Shown one piece after another: positions 21,326 to 31,213 of a stretch of 64,000 nt of DNA. The stretch is from Auricularia sp. M13. Taxonomy: Eukaryota > Basidiomycota > Agaricomycetes > Auriculariales > Auriculariaceae. Numbering within the stretch: the first letter of the stretch is position 1; each line of letters starts with the position of its first letter. The stretch is taken from positions 186,001 through 250,000 of the forward strand of contig CM073204.1 in assembly GCA_037042915.1 (NCBI GenBank), given 5' to 3'. The notes under the pieces are model-generated. The model was not told the DNA's origin and made no database searches. It was given only the letters and a program-made list of their open reading frames with translations. The translations under genes were made by a program, and so were the position numbers.

Positions 21326-23596
21326 GAGAGAGAGAGAGAACTTCTTGAATTTTAGACAGCGTAAGCAGGCTACAAATACAGAGCCAAGACGCTGTGGAGT
21401 GCACAGAGTACACATCCAAATGGTGAACAGGGGGCGAGCAGGGGGGAGGTCTAAACAGGGTTGAAGAGGGATCAAGTGCACACAGGTGTGAAGTCAGGGG
21501 GTCGACAAGAAGGTTCACAGCAAGCATAGGGAGGGGGGGGGGGTATGGGGGCATAGAGACCATAAAACAAAACACGCACTCAGGGGGAAAGCAAATCAAG
21601 TCACATCCATGGCAGTGGCCACCTGGCCACCTCCAGATGTCCTCCTAGTTCGCCTGGGACCACCAGCACGGCGAGTCCAGACGCGGCAAGCTGAGTCGCA
21701 CATCGCGTGGGACCCAGCACAGTGGGGGCAGCGCAAGACAGTATGTGCACAGTGTGCAAGACCATCATGGATGTCAACGAAAAAGTCGCACTCACTGCAG
21801 CCGTGCTCAGAAGTCAAGTGACTCTGAGAACACAGGCCACAGCGAGGGGCCTGGGTGCAGGCACGAGCAGTGTGCTCCAAACTGCAGCAGTTGGAGCAGG
21901 GGCGAGGACGACCAGAGTCGTGGAAGCGACGAGCACGCATAGCGTGGCCAAAGAGGAAGACACCATGGCGAAGGACGTACTGCAAGTCATCTTCATGAGT
22001 GAAGGAAAGTAGCACAGAGCCAGAGCCCTGCTGGATGATGCGAGTAGGCGGGCCCAACCACATGGGAGGGGCGGCCCAGGCAAACTGGTGGGCAGTAAAC
22101 TCCTCCACCTCGGCCTGCAACTCCTGCGATGTTGGCAGGGGCTGGCCAAGGTCAGGAGGCACAACATCAGAGACAACGGCCTTGAACCAAAGGCTGTCAC
22201 GAGCAGCACCAGAAAAGGCGGCCTCCTGGGGCAGGAAGGCAGAGGCGATGAGAGCGCTGTGGGGCTCCAAGTCGGCAGCAGTGAGACCTGGAAGCGCAAA
22301 GACAACAACGTTGCCTGAGCGAGTCAGGCCAACACCACTCACCCCAAGCCTGGGATGAGGTGCACCAGCAGGTGAGACGCCAGCGAGGGCAGTGTTGATG
22401 GCAGAGCGGGCGGCAGCGGCGTTCTTGACAGCGAGGCGAACAGCAGCACTGGGCTTGACCATGAGGATCAGGCGGCGAGCGTTGTGGCGAGTAAGAGGAG
22501 TAGCTGAGGCTGGCACGTGGGGCACAGCGGGTGTTGGTGGAGCTGACCTGGCAGCACGAGCAGCATAGGAGTCCTTGGCAGGACGAGCAGGAGCAGCAGC
22601 AGCAGGCTGGGCAGCTGGGGCAGACAAGGTTGCAGCAGCAGAACCACACCCAAGGGTGCCCTGAAGGGTGGCTACCATGGCAGAGAGCTTCTTAAGCTCC
22701 TCCTGCTGTGCAAGAAGCAGCTGGGAGGTGGAGGATTGCACCACAGAGCGGCAAAAGTCCTCAACTGCAGCTCCAGCAGCACTAGGAAAGCGGTCCTTGC
22801 GATCATAGATCACCTTGACCATGTCCAGGCAGTAGGTCAGGAAGGAAATAATGTCCCTAGCCTTCCTGGAGGTCACAGGCTTGGCATCCAATTCAGCAGC
22901 AAGTGTATCAGGGTCCAGAGCATCAGAGTCATTCTGTGGCTCCATATCCTGGTCCTGGTCAGGAGCAACTGGCTGAGAGGGCAGAGCATCCCTAGGGGCA
23001 CCCACAGCCAAAGTATCAGGCAGATTGAAGCTGAAGGTAGCCTGCCAGGCAGCAGGGGCAGGAGGAGAGGGTCCGGAAGAATCCGGAGCGGAGTTTGAAA
23101 TCGATGAACGCGCGGCCTCCTGAGGCAGCACCTCACCAGGGCTCAACCAGGCACCCTGGGAGCTAGCCCTTTCGGGTGGGAGGTGCTGGGAGGTGGTGGA
23201 GGGAATAGGACTGCTTTTCCTGGACCTTTTAGGCCCAGAAATGCGCCCAGGAGGTGGTGCAGACCCAGCAGAACCTGCAAGTTGCCCAGGACTAGCCAGA
23301 GCACCTACAGGCCGCTTAAGGGGGGCAAGGGAGGGGGGAGTGGTCCTAGAGGGAGGGCCAAGGCCAGAGGTGGGGCCAGGGGCAGTGGTGGGGGCTGGAG
23401 TGGCCAGGGCAGGTTGGACTGGAGCACCCAAGGGCAAGCCCCACTGGGGAGCCATGAGCAGACTGGAGCCGCTCTTTGGAGGGCCAGGGGGACCCCCTGG
23501 GCCCCTAGGAGGGCCAGTAGGACGAGAGGTAGAGGACAGAGTGTGCCAGAGGTAGACTGACTCTGACCAGGTGGTGGTAAGAGTCCAAGAAGCTTT
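21326..23596 (-). mobile_element. ORF1-only LINE-derived retroelement, copy C
   Basis: Inserted in the RNase H region of LINE B with a perfect 16-bp duplication TCGCATCCCTATGGGG (21310-21325 and 23597-23612). On the minus strand it starts AAAGCTTCTTGGACTC, has ORF1, the same 3' UTR as copy A and a (TC)n tail. Its left end coincides within about five bases with that of copy A. No ORF2 is present. A poly-G run near 21533-21541 lies in the 3' UTR. Confidence 0.9.
21596..23587 (-). CDS. LINE copy C ORF1 protein, intact
   Basis: An uninterrupted frame of about 665 codons. Order: Pro/Gly/Ser-rich region (1-200), acidic stretch and a helical segment (SRKARDIISFLTYCLDMVKV, about 245-265), Ala-rich linker, RNA-binding-like domain (about 370-560), then the CCHC knuckle CSNCCSLEHTARAC and two further Cys/His blocks (about 570-640). 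The ATG that opens the longest frame partly uses target sequence, so translation may really begin further in, for example at the ATG for MAPQWGLPLG. It would act as a nucleocapsid-like protein and could be mobilised by ORF2 from full LINEs. Confidence 0.8.
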   Translation of the reverse strand, partial: WTLTTTWSESVYLWHTLSSTSRPTGPPRGPGGPPGPPKSGSSLLMAPQWGLPLGAPVQPALATPAPTTAPGPTSGLGPPSRTTPPSLAPLKRPVGALASPGQLAGSAGSAPPPGRISGPKRSRKSSPIPSTTSQHLPPERASSQGAWLSPGEVLPQEAARSSISNSAPDSSGPSPPAPAAWQATFSFNLPDTLAVGAPRDALPSQPVAPDQDQDMEPQNDSDALDPDTLAAELDAKPVTSRKARDIISFLTYCLDMVKVIYDRKDRFPSAAGAAVEDFCRSVVQSSTSQLLLAQQEELKKLSAMVATLQGTLGCGSAAATLSAPAAQPAAAAPARPAKDSYAARAARSAPPTPAVPHVPASATPLTRHNARRLILMVKPSAAVRLAVKNAAAARSAINTALAGVSPAGAPHPRLGVSGVGLTRSGNVVVFALPGLTAADLEPHSALIASAFLPQEAAFSGAARDSLWFKAVVSDVVPPDLGQPLPTSQELQAEVEEFTAHQFAWAAPPMWLGPPTRIIQQGSGSVLLSFTHEDDLQYVLRHGVFLFGHAMRARRFHDSGRPRPCSNCCSLEHTARACTQAPRCGLCSQSHLTSEHGCSECDFFVDIHDGLAHCAHTVLRCPHCAGSHAMCDSACRVWTRRAGGPRRTRRTSGGGQVATAMDVT

Positions 23597-24404
23597 TCGC
23601 ATCCCTATGGGGTCCCAGGCTGAGGTCTATGATGCTGAGATGCATGCCCTCTCTGCTGCCATGGACCAGGTTGCCCATTACATGGACTTGCCCATGGGCT
23701 CGGCCTCCCACCTCCACTTCTTTGCTGACAACTCTTCAGCTGTTGAGGCCATTGTCAAGGAGCGTCCTGCTTCTGCCCAGCAGTTTTCTATTTCTTTCTG
23801 CGAGCATGCTCGTGACTTCCTTGCAGCTGATGCTTCTCATGGGGTGACCATCTCTTGGGTCCCCAGCCATATTGGCATAAGGGGCAATGAGCGTGCAGAT
23901 GAGTTAGCCAAGGAGGCAGCTCGCATGCAAGGTCCCTCATGGGCCACTGTGTCCCATCTCAAAAGACGTGCCAAGGAGCGTGTCATGGAGACTTGGATAG
24001 AGGAGTGGGCAGAGTCACCTCCTCGGGGTTTGTATGCCAGGGCAGCCTATGGGCCACCCAAAAGGCGCCCTCCACCTCACTTTGGTGAGCTGCCTCGCCG
24101 TCTTCATGGACTGGTCATGCAGTGCCGCCTTGGACATGCGTTCATGGGCAAGTACTATCAGCGCCATGTTCCCACTGAAGATGTGACTTGCCCTTGTGGA
24201 TACCACTTGCAGACACACGATCACATCCTTAGAGATTGCGAGCGCCATGACGAGCACTATCACCACTTTGCCTCCTTCAAGCCTGACTTGCTTGGGACGC
24301 ATGCGCTACTCAGTACGCGCAAGGGCATCTCTGCCTTGGCCAAATTCATCCACTCGTCGGGTGCGTTCACCGAAACTGGTGAGCCACCGCCGCAGGACCC
24401 TTAA
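23597..24404 (+). pseudogene. LINE B ORF2: RNase H and C-terminal zinc region
   Basis: The frame continues after LINE C. RNase H signatures are FFADNSSAVEAI and WVPSHIGIRGNERADELAKE, the typical final Asp segment. The tail has CPCGYHLQTHDHILRDC, a Cys/His block also seen in LINE D, and the protein stops at 24402-24404 with GEPPPQDP. Presence of RNase H downstream of RT agrees with Tad1-type elements. Confidence 0.85.
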
Positions 24405-24931
24405 CCATTCATACAATGGGTTGGGAGGACCATGAGCTGCGCCGTGGCTCCACATGGCTTTGACCATGTTGCGGTGCACTTTTGTCTGTAGGCTACATCC
24501 CCACCCATCCAGACTCTGCCCTCTACCCTCTATCAGTCTCTAAGATACTTTTCTTGAGTGTCTCAAGAGATACACTCATAGTGGCCCTAAAGGGCCACAT
24601 GCAGCTGCCTACTTGCTAACATCTGCTTGCTTATTAGCGAGCTGGTCACTTCATGTGCTGATGAGGCGCATGAAGTTATGGTATGTTTGTATATTTTTAT
24701 TTATTCTATGCCCCTATGCCCCTATACCCCTATGGAACTGCGCTCACAACTTTGTTACACCCAGAATCCACACCAGTTTGCACTAGATCCCTCTACACCC
24801 CTGTTACGACCCCCTTGCCTGCCGCATGTTGACCCATTGGAATGTACTTTGTACAGACCATAGCGTCTTGGCTCTGTATTTGTAGCCTGCTTACGCTGTC
24901 TAAAATTCAAGAATTTCTCTCTCTCTCTCTC
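24405..24931 (+). repeat. 3' UTR and (TC)n tail of LINE B
   Basis: About 525 bases shared with LINE D (reverse strand 5340-5839). The last 180 bases equal copy E, and the final 70 bases are shared by every LINE copy in the window, including the ORF1-only ones. All five copies end in a TC microsatellite, not in poly-A. Confidence 0.85.
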
Positions 24932-25572
24932 CCCCCCTCGCGCGACCTGGAGAAGCGGGCACTGCAGCTTGGAGCAGGTTCCTCGGCGATGTGCACGCGA
25001 CGGTTGTCCTTGCGAGCGGCGCGGCGAGTTGAGGCAGCCTCCGTCGGCGAGGACGGGGGCTGGACGTCGTCCTCGTCATCCCCGTCCATCTCCTCCTGCA
25101 TGACCGGGGCGCGCTTACGTGGCGTCGACTTCCTCTTCTTGGCTACCGACGAGCGAGCGGCTGGCGCCTTGCGAGTGGGCGGCTTGACTGGCGTCTTCTT
25201 CTTGACGGGTGCCGGTCGATGTTTCGGCGGTGGTGGGGAGGGCAGAGGAGAAGGGACAGGGGGCACGCCCGCGCGCGTCTGGTGGGAACTGTAGGCACGG
25301 ATTGGAGCAAAAGCTGGGGCGTCTTTATAGCGCGCGCGTGAGCGAACCGGCGTAGCAACCGGAGAAGCAGGTTGTTCTTGCTGCGGACCCGGCTCTTCAC
25401 CGTCGTCCTCCGCCGGCGCCTGCCTTCTGTTTGCCAAGCGCGCCATTTCGTCCGAGTGCAGATTGGTGTAACGAAGCTCAATGGAGTCGGGCGGCGTAAG
25501 GTGGGCGGATGGAAAACGGATGACCGTGTCGTCGAGCTCGAAGCTGGCCAGAGAGGGGTCCCACGTCGACAA
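24932..25572 (-). pseudogene. Exon of an unrecognised host gene, cut by LINE B
   Basis: An open frame of about 210 codons on the minus strand that runs into the LINE tail. It starts protein-like (STWDPSLASFELDDTVIRFP), then becomes basic, Pro-rich and disordered (KKKTPVKPPTRKAPAARSSV) with an acidic patch (EEMDGDDEDDVQPPSS). The upstream sequence in the same frame remains plausible beyond the first possible start, so this may be an internal exon. It looks like a nuclear, intrinsically disordered protein, but no family was recognised. The rest of the gene was not found at the other side of the LINE. Confidence 0.4.
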
Positions 25573-25779
25573 CGTAACGATCAGGTTCGGCGCTTCTTGT
25601 GCAATGCGTCCGTCGTGATGTGCGTCGCAAGCAACCCAAACCGAGAGAAGAACACGCTGGAGACACCCAGAATCGCGAAGAACACTCCTTGATAGGAGGT
25701 TGGTGGTGGGCGGAGCGTGTCAAGAAGCGATGCTTCCGACCATCGCACTCCGCCAGCACAAGACGCACTTCTCTGGTCT

Positions 25780-26075
25780 CTTCGACTGAGAAGTTTCATG
25801 TGCGAACCTGTGAATCTGCGATTCTGACTTCCGTTGAAACTCAGTTGCTGGGAGTCTGCAACCTGCACTTTCTCAGCATAGGCTGGACCTGTGAAGTATA
25901 CACACTGATGCACACCACCGGGATCTTAGTGTTCTAAGCACTGGTCAACCCGGCACAGTTGCAAACCTGCAAATCTGGGAGTTTGCGAACCTGCGAATCT
26001 GTGAGTTTGCGAATCTGCGAATCTGCGAGTCTTACTACCGTGGAAACTCAGTTGCTGGGGGGGGGGGGGGGGGCT
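25780..26075. repeat. Short tandem and duplicated repeats, poly-G run
   Basis: A motif of the form TGCGAATC repeats imperfectly at about 8-16 base spacing (25975-26035), and the block ending GAAACTCAGTTGCTGGG occurs twice (25838-25857 and 26040-26060). The second copy runs into a G homopolymer of about 19 bases (26056-26074). Confidence 0.7.
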
Positions 26076-26427
26076 TTTCCCGGAACCACCACCATCAGTT
26101 TCATGCAGACACGCAGAAAGGCACATCAAACCCCCTTCCCGCCATCTAGGGCGCGTAGCATACCATGCTAGTCACTCTCTGCCGTCCCTGCCGTGAAACG
26201 ACGGTGATACGAAGAGGAACACTCAGGTCTGAGCGACGCGGGCAGAACGCTCTTTGCAAAGCTCTAGAAATTCCTTCTCATCTACAAAAGCTACTATTCG
26301 TTTGTCCCAACGCGCCCTACCACCGTGCAGCGTGAAACTACGGCCCCGCGTCGCGAGGGGCTGGCGACGAGAGTCAGTTGAGTACGGCGCGCCAATTGGC
26401 TTGCTGTCAAACCACACACCGGACCGT

Positions 26428-27240
26428 TTAAGCCGCGGCGTCGGGAACGGTGGGTGAGAGGACGGCAAGGAATGCGTTGGCGAACATGGCGCCAACGCGA
26501 GCCCACAGCCCAGAATGAGCCCAGCAATAAGTGAGGACGACGTCCTCCGCGATTATCGGCTGCAGCAGCGGCAAGTACTACAGCGAAAGATAAGTAGGCA
26601 CCCAGCGTAACAATGGTGAGGACGCACCTGTGTACAATAAGAACAAGGGCACAGCTCTGGCTGCCCACCGCCGCGACAGTGGTCGGACATGCAACGGATG
26701 GTCCGGACGACGGGCACAGCGTTGCCGGCAGAGCACTGCGGCACGTCAGGGCTGTGGGTAAAATAAAGGGCAGACGTAGCCCACTCACGCGACAAGCAAG
26801 CTCGGTTCTGACGCTGGAGAGCGCGTCAGCGAGGGCAGGGCAGTAGGCGAGAGCGACGGCACCGGTAACGACCACACATCAGGCGGGGGATGGTGACAAG
26901 GAACTGCTGCCCGCCTCTTTTGTAACAAAAGGCCCTGCAGCGCGCTACTACGCGAGCAGGTCGACGTGAGGACGGCTTCCATGTCAGCCGTCTTGATTTG
27001 AATGGCCACCAGCGCGGTGTTCGACGCTCAGCACGTTGTGGAGCCTGTAAGTGAGCGCCAGCAGGCCGCAGACTTTGGGCGGCACCCTCTGGCAGACGCC
27101 TCACGACCGGGACGCCATCGGTCGCGAGCGACAATGCAGATACGTCCTGACGATCGTAATTAGAAGAGCTCCAAAATTACAACCAGAGTCACTGACCTTC
27201 TATGCCATTCCATGACGTTCTTCAACGTCACGAGTCGCGT
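26428..27240 (-). CDS. Possible intron-rich membrane protein gene (unrecognised)
   Basis: Several short minus-strand stretches look coding and are separated by intron-like signals: ALVAIQIKTADMEAVLTSTC near 27000-26950, the hydrophobic TGAVALAYCPALADALSS near 26870-26815, and a final segment LLQPIIAEDVVLTYCWAHSG with FANAFLAVLSPTVPDAAA, stopping at 26428-26430. Candidate donors (GTGAGT, GTGCGT, GTCAGT) and acceptors are present, but I could not fix a complete model with consistent phases. A decayed gene is an equal possibility. Confidence 0.3.
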
Positions 27241-28756
27241 CACGAGGTGCTCGAGTCATCGGCCCGGATCGGGAGCCCGGCCGAACGTGCCCGCCCCTCG
27301 GCTGAGGACACCGCGAAATGCGAGCCAGGTCACAAATGCGGAAGACGGCACGCGCTCGCTGGCCGTCGTGCGCGAGCGAGACCTCACGCTCGCTGCGCTC
27401 CTATGCCACGCGGTCGCAACGACACGGCTTAGCCAACACGCTGTTGAACGAGTAGCCCCATCCGACCCTTTTTTTGGGCAATGGCGCTGGTGACCACAAG
27501 TGTCGGCAAGGGCTGGTCCCCGTGGAGGACTCTCGCTACACCTCGCTACAGCACAAAAAAGAGCAGGAGGGCGTCCGGCATGCCCACGGCGCTACGAGTC
27601 GAACACTAGCATGGATTTTGAATCTGGCCCTCCATCGAACATACGTCGTCGTGCACGCATGCACATGCGGACCTAGCGATGGTTCGGCGTGAATCAATCC
27701 CGACCCTATTAGCAGCCTGCTAGTCGACCTCTTCCCGCTCGTCATGACCTGTGCCCGAACTTGCTGAGGCCACCAAGACATTTCGTGAATGGACGGACAA
27801 GGACCGGACCATTCTAGTGACCAATCTGTAGAGACATCATCTGAATGAGAAAGAGCTGCAAAAGGAGCAGGCTGGGCAGGCGGCATGATGGAAAACTTAC
27901 AAATATCCCCTGGAGGCCGGCATAACCCGGCGGAATATCCCGACACTTGAACCTAGAGTCATCCCAGCCATCCCAGTGGCGACTGCTGCGCTAGCCGCGG
28001 TGAAAATACCGTACCTCTTGTACTCATCTGTCTGCAAGCCCAGAGCTGGAATATGAACACTTGGCATATCCCGAAAATAACCACCCACGGGCCTTGTGCC
28101 AAGCTGCCCATCATATCCAGCAGCTGGCCCCCTCGTCGCAACCCGCTCAGCCCAGTGGGAACTGAAACAGGAGGCGAATAGAAGAACGAACGACTGGACA
28201 TGAATGGGCGCGGGGTTCGAAGAGCGCCCGCGTCATCGCCCTCGCCAACGTCCACGTCAGCATCGCCCGCATATACGTCAACGTCAACGTCCACGTCCGC
28301 GTCTGAGATTACTGCTCGCCCCTCAGCGCCTACGTCCAGCAAAGTACAAAGAGGTGGACTCTGACCCACGACCAGACAACAACCAGACCACCCAGATCGT
28401 CGTCAGAATGCAGCAAGCTGTGTCAAGAGGATGCCAGTCCCGTCCCCTCTCGCGAGTAGTCCTGATCCCCCCACAACCGACACTACTGGACCAGCTCCTC
28501 GCATGCGAGGCCCCGGACATAGGCCGTAGGGCCCCCCCACCTTCACCGACTCCGTCCTATGGGGTGTGGAATGTGTACCAAGGCGAGCTCAAGGACAATG
28601 GTCGGCAGGATAGCACCCCATGGTGATGCACTGATGAACTCCCTCCCAGGCCTGCAGGCAATGAAGTACCGCGATCACGGTTGCACCAGCTCACGCCTGC
28701 GATTACACTCGCGAGTAGACCGCTCGGAGCCACCGAGCTCCGGCGGCGCAGACACA
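27241..28756. other. Region without a secure gene
   Basis: Contains short open frames on both strands with no recognisable domain. At 28225-28305 there is a hexamer-like repeat (ACGTCN)n. A + strand frame ending at 28626 (PPSPTPSYGVWNVYQGELKD) is somewhat protein-like but has no start or intron model. T7 and poly-A runs (27470, 27553) are not informative. Confidence 0.35.
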
Positions 28757-28954
28757 ATGGTGTACTGTAGGGGCGGTTGTGGAAAAACCTTCCGGGGACA
28801 GCGAGGACGAGACCAGCATTGGAACGCGAACAGCGGTTGCGACGAGAGACATGCCGAGTTTGTACGCGGGACGGCGGAATGGGCCGATTACCAAGAATCG
28901 ATGAGAAGGCGCATTCGTCAGATCGGCCGTAATGCGAAGAGGGCCAAGATGTAG
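28757..28954 (+). CDS. Small zinc-finger-like protein (65 aa)
   Basis: From the ATG at 28757 the frame encodes a 65-residue basic protein. Residues 4-28 read C-X3-C-X13-H-X6-C (CRGGCGKTF then RDQHWNANSGC), the spacing of a single C2HC/C2H2-like finger, followed by an amphipathic helix and a basic tail (RRRIRQIGRNAKRAKM) that could be a nuclear localisation signal. The frame is open further upstream (to 28559), but that part is not protein-like. No family name can be given. Confidence 0.45.
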   Translation: MVYCRGGCGKTFRGQRGRDQHWNANSGCDERHAEFVRGTAEWADYQESMRRRIRQIGRNAKRAKM

Positions 28955-30054
28955 CCAAGATGTCTATACTTCACGCAGTCTGTGCACCGTAGAACGCGCT
29001 GATTCAAGAGGAACGTGCATGCGCAGCGACGTGCGAATAGTACCCAGAGAACAAAGCAGCCCTAGCCGCCAGCGAATGAGTCCATCAGCCACAACGATGC
29101 TGCGCAGCATGGGAACATGTTAAGCGCTATGCGCGACGGAAGGACGGAACTCAATCGTGTGAATGCCTAGAGTGCGAATCGAGCAGAGCGAAGGTGCGCG
29201 GGACCTATCAAAGTCGATCGGGACCTATCGAGGGTTACTCGAGGTGATGTAGGCCCGAGACGAGCGAGGGTGACGTCGAGAAGTCGAGAGAAGTGCGAGA
29301 GCGGTCGGGACGACAAAGTCGGACGCAGGAAGAAGAGGAAAGGTTGCTAAGTCGATTTTCTAGCTGGGGATCACTATCACAGCTCGAGATCATTATATAC
29401 ATCTCGAGAGAACTGCGGAATACATGTGATAAGTTCGGAGCAAGCGGATAGCCGGTATGACTCGGTACAGGCACGTGTTAATGCTCGGAACAGAGTGGTG
29501 ACGCAACAGCCGGTGATCTAAACTTAGGAAAGGTCTAGAATGGTTTCTAAGGGTTCGAGTGTGTGCGAGTGGTGCGAACAAACGATAGAAGTTAGTAGAA
29601 AGTTGAACGGAGTGAATCGGAGCAGTAAAGAAGTAGATAGGAAGGCATGATCGTAACAGAACATCAAGATGCGACCAAGCAGCCCAATTTGATTTCGCCG
29701 CGCGGTGCGCAGTCCAAGAGAGCCTGCGTCTTTAAACTCCGACCGACGGCCTTGCCCTCTCCGCGCACCGAGCCCTGACCCTCGGAGGCCCGACCTCGCA
29801 GCGCAGAGCCATGCACGCGACGAACAACGTGCTGCACCTCGCCGCCGTCATGTCCCAGCCTTCCACGCCATCGAGTGGCGCCGCGGGTGAGATCTGCAAT
29901 TGAGCGGCTCATTGCGCCTGACGACGCCCCATTTGTTTTTTGACAGGGAAGCAGCACAGACGACGCTGTCGGAGGAGGTGCAGTAGCGCAGGACAGGAAC
30001 ACCCAAGCTCGCTCCCTGGCTATATAAGCCGATGCACAACGTACGCCGCTGGCT
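28955..30054. other. Intergenic region; promoter features near its right end
   Basis: No convincing gene up to 29800. At 29811-29886 a short frame (MHATNNVLHLAAVMSQPSTP) ends at a good donor (GTGAGATC) with a matching acceptor at 29945 (TTTTTTGACAG), which may be a spliced leader or a gene remnant. A TATATAAG box lies at 30021-30028. Confidence 0.35.
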
Positions 30055-30060
30055 TTGCGA

Positions 30061-31152
30061 ATGCCCCTAGTCTTCACAAACCGTTTTTCCCCTCTAGATG
30101 CTGACGCAATGCAACACCCCATGGCGGATGACACGGAAGATGACGCCCACGTCCGAGAGCGGGGGAACACTCCTGCAGTACACGTAGAACACCGCGTGAG
30201 CCCCGGCCTGCACTTACTGGCTCAGGTCGCCACCGAGGCCCACGCCTCGGAGCGGCCCAAGGACGTAGAGGACTGGGTCGACGGCCAACACGAGCAGCGC
30301 GGCACGATCAGGAAGCTCATGGAGCTGGAACCAGATGGGACGCCGAGGACAGAGCGGGTCGCGCGCTCTGAGCGAAGGAACTGGGCCAGCGACTCCATTC
30401 AAGCTCTGGGCCGTCTCGACTTCACATCCACGGCAGGCCCCCGTCATCACAGCGACCAACATGCCACGGCGGAGCCCAAGGCAGCTGGCGGCTCGCCAGA
30501 CGCTTTTGTCGCCACCACTGTCGGGGACCCCGTCCGGTCGCAGGCAGACCGGGCGCGCCGCAGCCGCCGCGCGTCGCAGCTGATTCGCGTCCCCCTCCGC
30601 CGCTTGGAACCACGGTTGGACGCAAACACGTCCCATTCCAACCTAGGCCGTTCCCGCCCCTTCCTCTGCCAGTGCGAGCGGATGGGTACCTGGTCGAGGA
30701 CGACCCGCCGGCGGACGAGGAGGAAGAAGAGTGGAAGCCCTACACCCAGACTTTCCTGCCGGACGACGTCGACAGCCTCGCTCCTGGCTCGGCGATGGAC
30801 ATCTCGCGCCCGCAATCACGCAATGGAACTCGCCATGCGACCAGGCGCTCCCCTCCACCATCGCCCGTATCGGCCGCCATCACACAGCGACGCCGGGATC
30901 GCAGATGGTGCGCTCACCGACTGTCATGGTGGAGTGGATGATTTTGAACTTGTCGAAGGCGGAGATGATGTGTTCTGGCCGGAGCTGCACGAAGGTTGGG
31001 CAGCCAAGCTTTGCACAGGCGTTGCTGCTCCATGTTCCGCGCGCAAATGGAACAAAGACCTGCAAACTGATGTACGAAGCCTCCGGCAGCGAGGAAAATT
31101 TCTGAACCGCCGCATGCCTTCCCGACGTCTGCATGTACAAAGCCACGACTGA
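30061..31152 (+). CDS. Hypothetical protein, low complexity
   Basis: A frame of about 360 codons follows a TATATAA box at 30021-30028. An alternative start is the ATG at 30109, which follows a possible acceptor (CCCCTCTAG at 30088-30096). The protein is charged and disordered with no known domain. Within it, a different frame (about 30560-30940, DGYLVEDDPPADEEEEEWKP) is also protein-like, so the true gene may switch frames through an intron or may be decayed. It converges on the transposase-like gene that ends near 31214. Confidence 0.3.
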   Translation: MPLVFTNRFSPLDADAMQHPMADDTEDDAHVRERGNTPAVHVEHRVSPGLHLLAQVATEAHASERPKDVEDWVDGQHEQRGTIRKLMELEPDGTPRTERVARSERRNWASDSIQALGRLDFTSTAGPRHHSDQHATAEPKAAGGSPDAFVATTVGDPVRSQADRARRSRRASQLIRVPLRRLEPRLDANTSHSNLGRSRPFLCQCERMGTWSRTTRRRTRRKKSGSPTPRLSCRTTSTASLLARRWTSRARNHAMELAMRPGAPLHHRPYRPPSHSDAGIADGALTDCHGGVDDFELVEGGDDVFWPELHEGWAAKLCTGVAAPCSARKWNKDLQTDVRSLRQRGKFLNRRMPSRRLHVQSHD

Positions 31153-31213
31153 CGGAGCATTCAGTTCAATAAACACCACGAAAGAAAACAAGATCGTGCA
31201 CTTTGTCCAAAGA

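Larger units (their letters stand above)
3641..24931 (+). mobile_element. Tad1-like LINE (copy B), split by nested insertions
   Basis: Pieces in the same orientation and in the right order are ORF1 (about 4.2-4.8 kb and 6.28-7.77 kb), the middle of ORF2 (7952-8449), the reverse-transcriptase part (19345-21325), the RNase H and C-terminal zinc part (23597-24404) and the 3' UTR with a (TC)n tail (24405-24931). Where the gypsy element and LINE C interrupt it, the ORF2 frame resumes without loss once one copy of the target duplication is counted. The apurinic-type endonuclease region expected at the start of ORF2 is missing at the 7769-7951 junction. The order RT then RNase H then Cys-rich tail fits the fungal Tad1 clade. 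The 5' boundary is uncertain. Confidence 0.75.
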
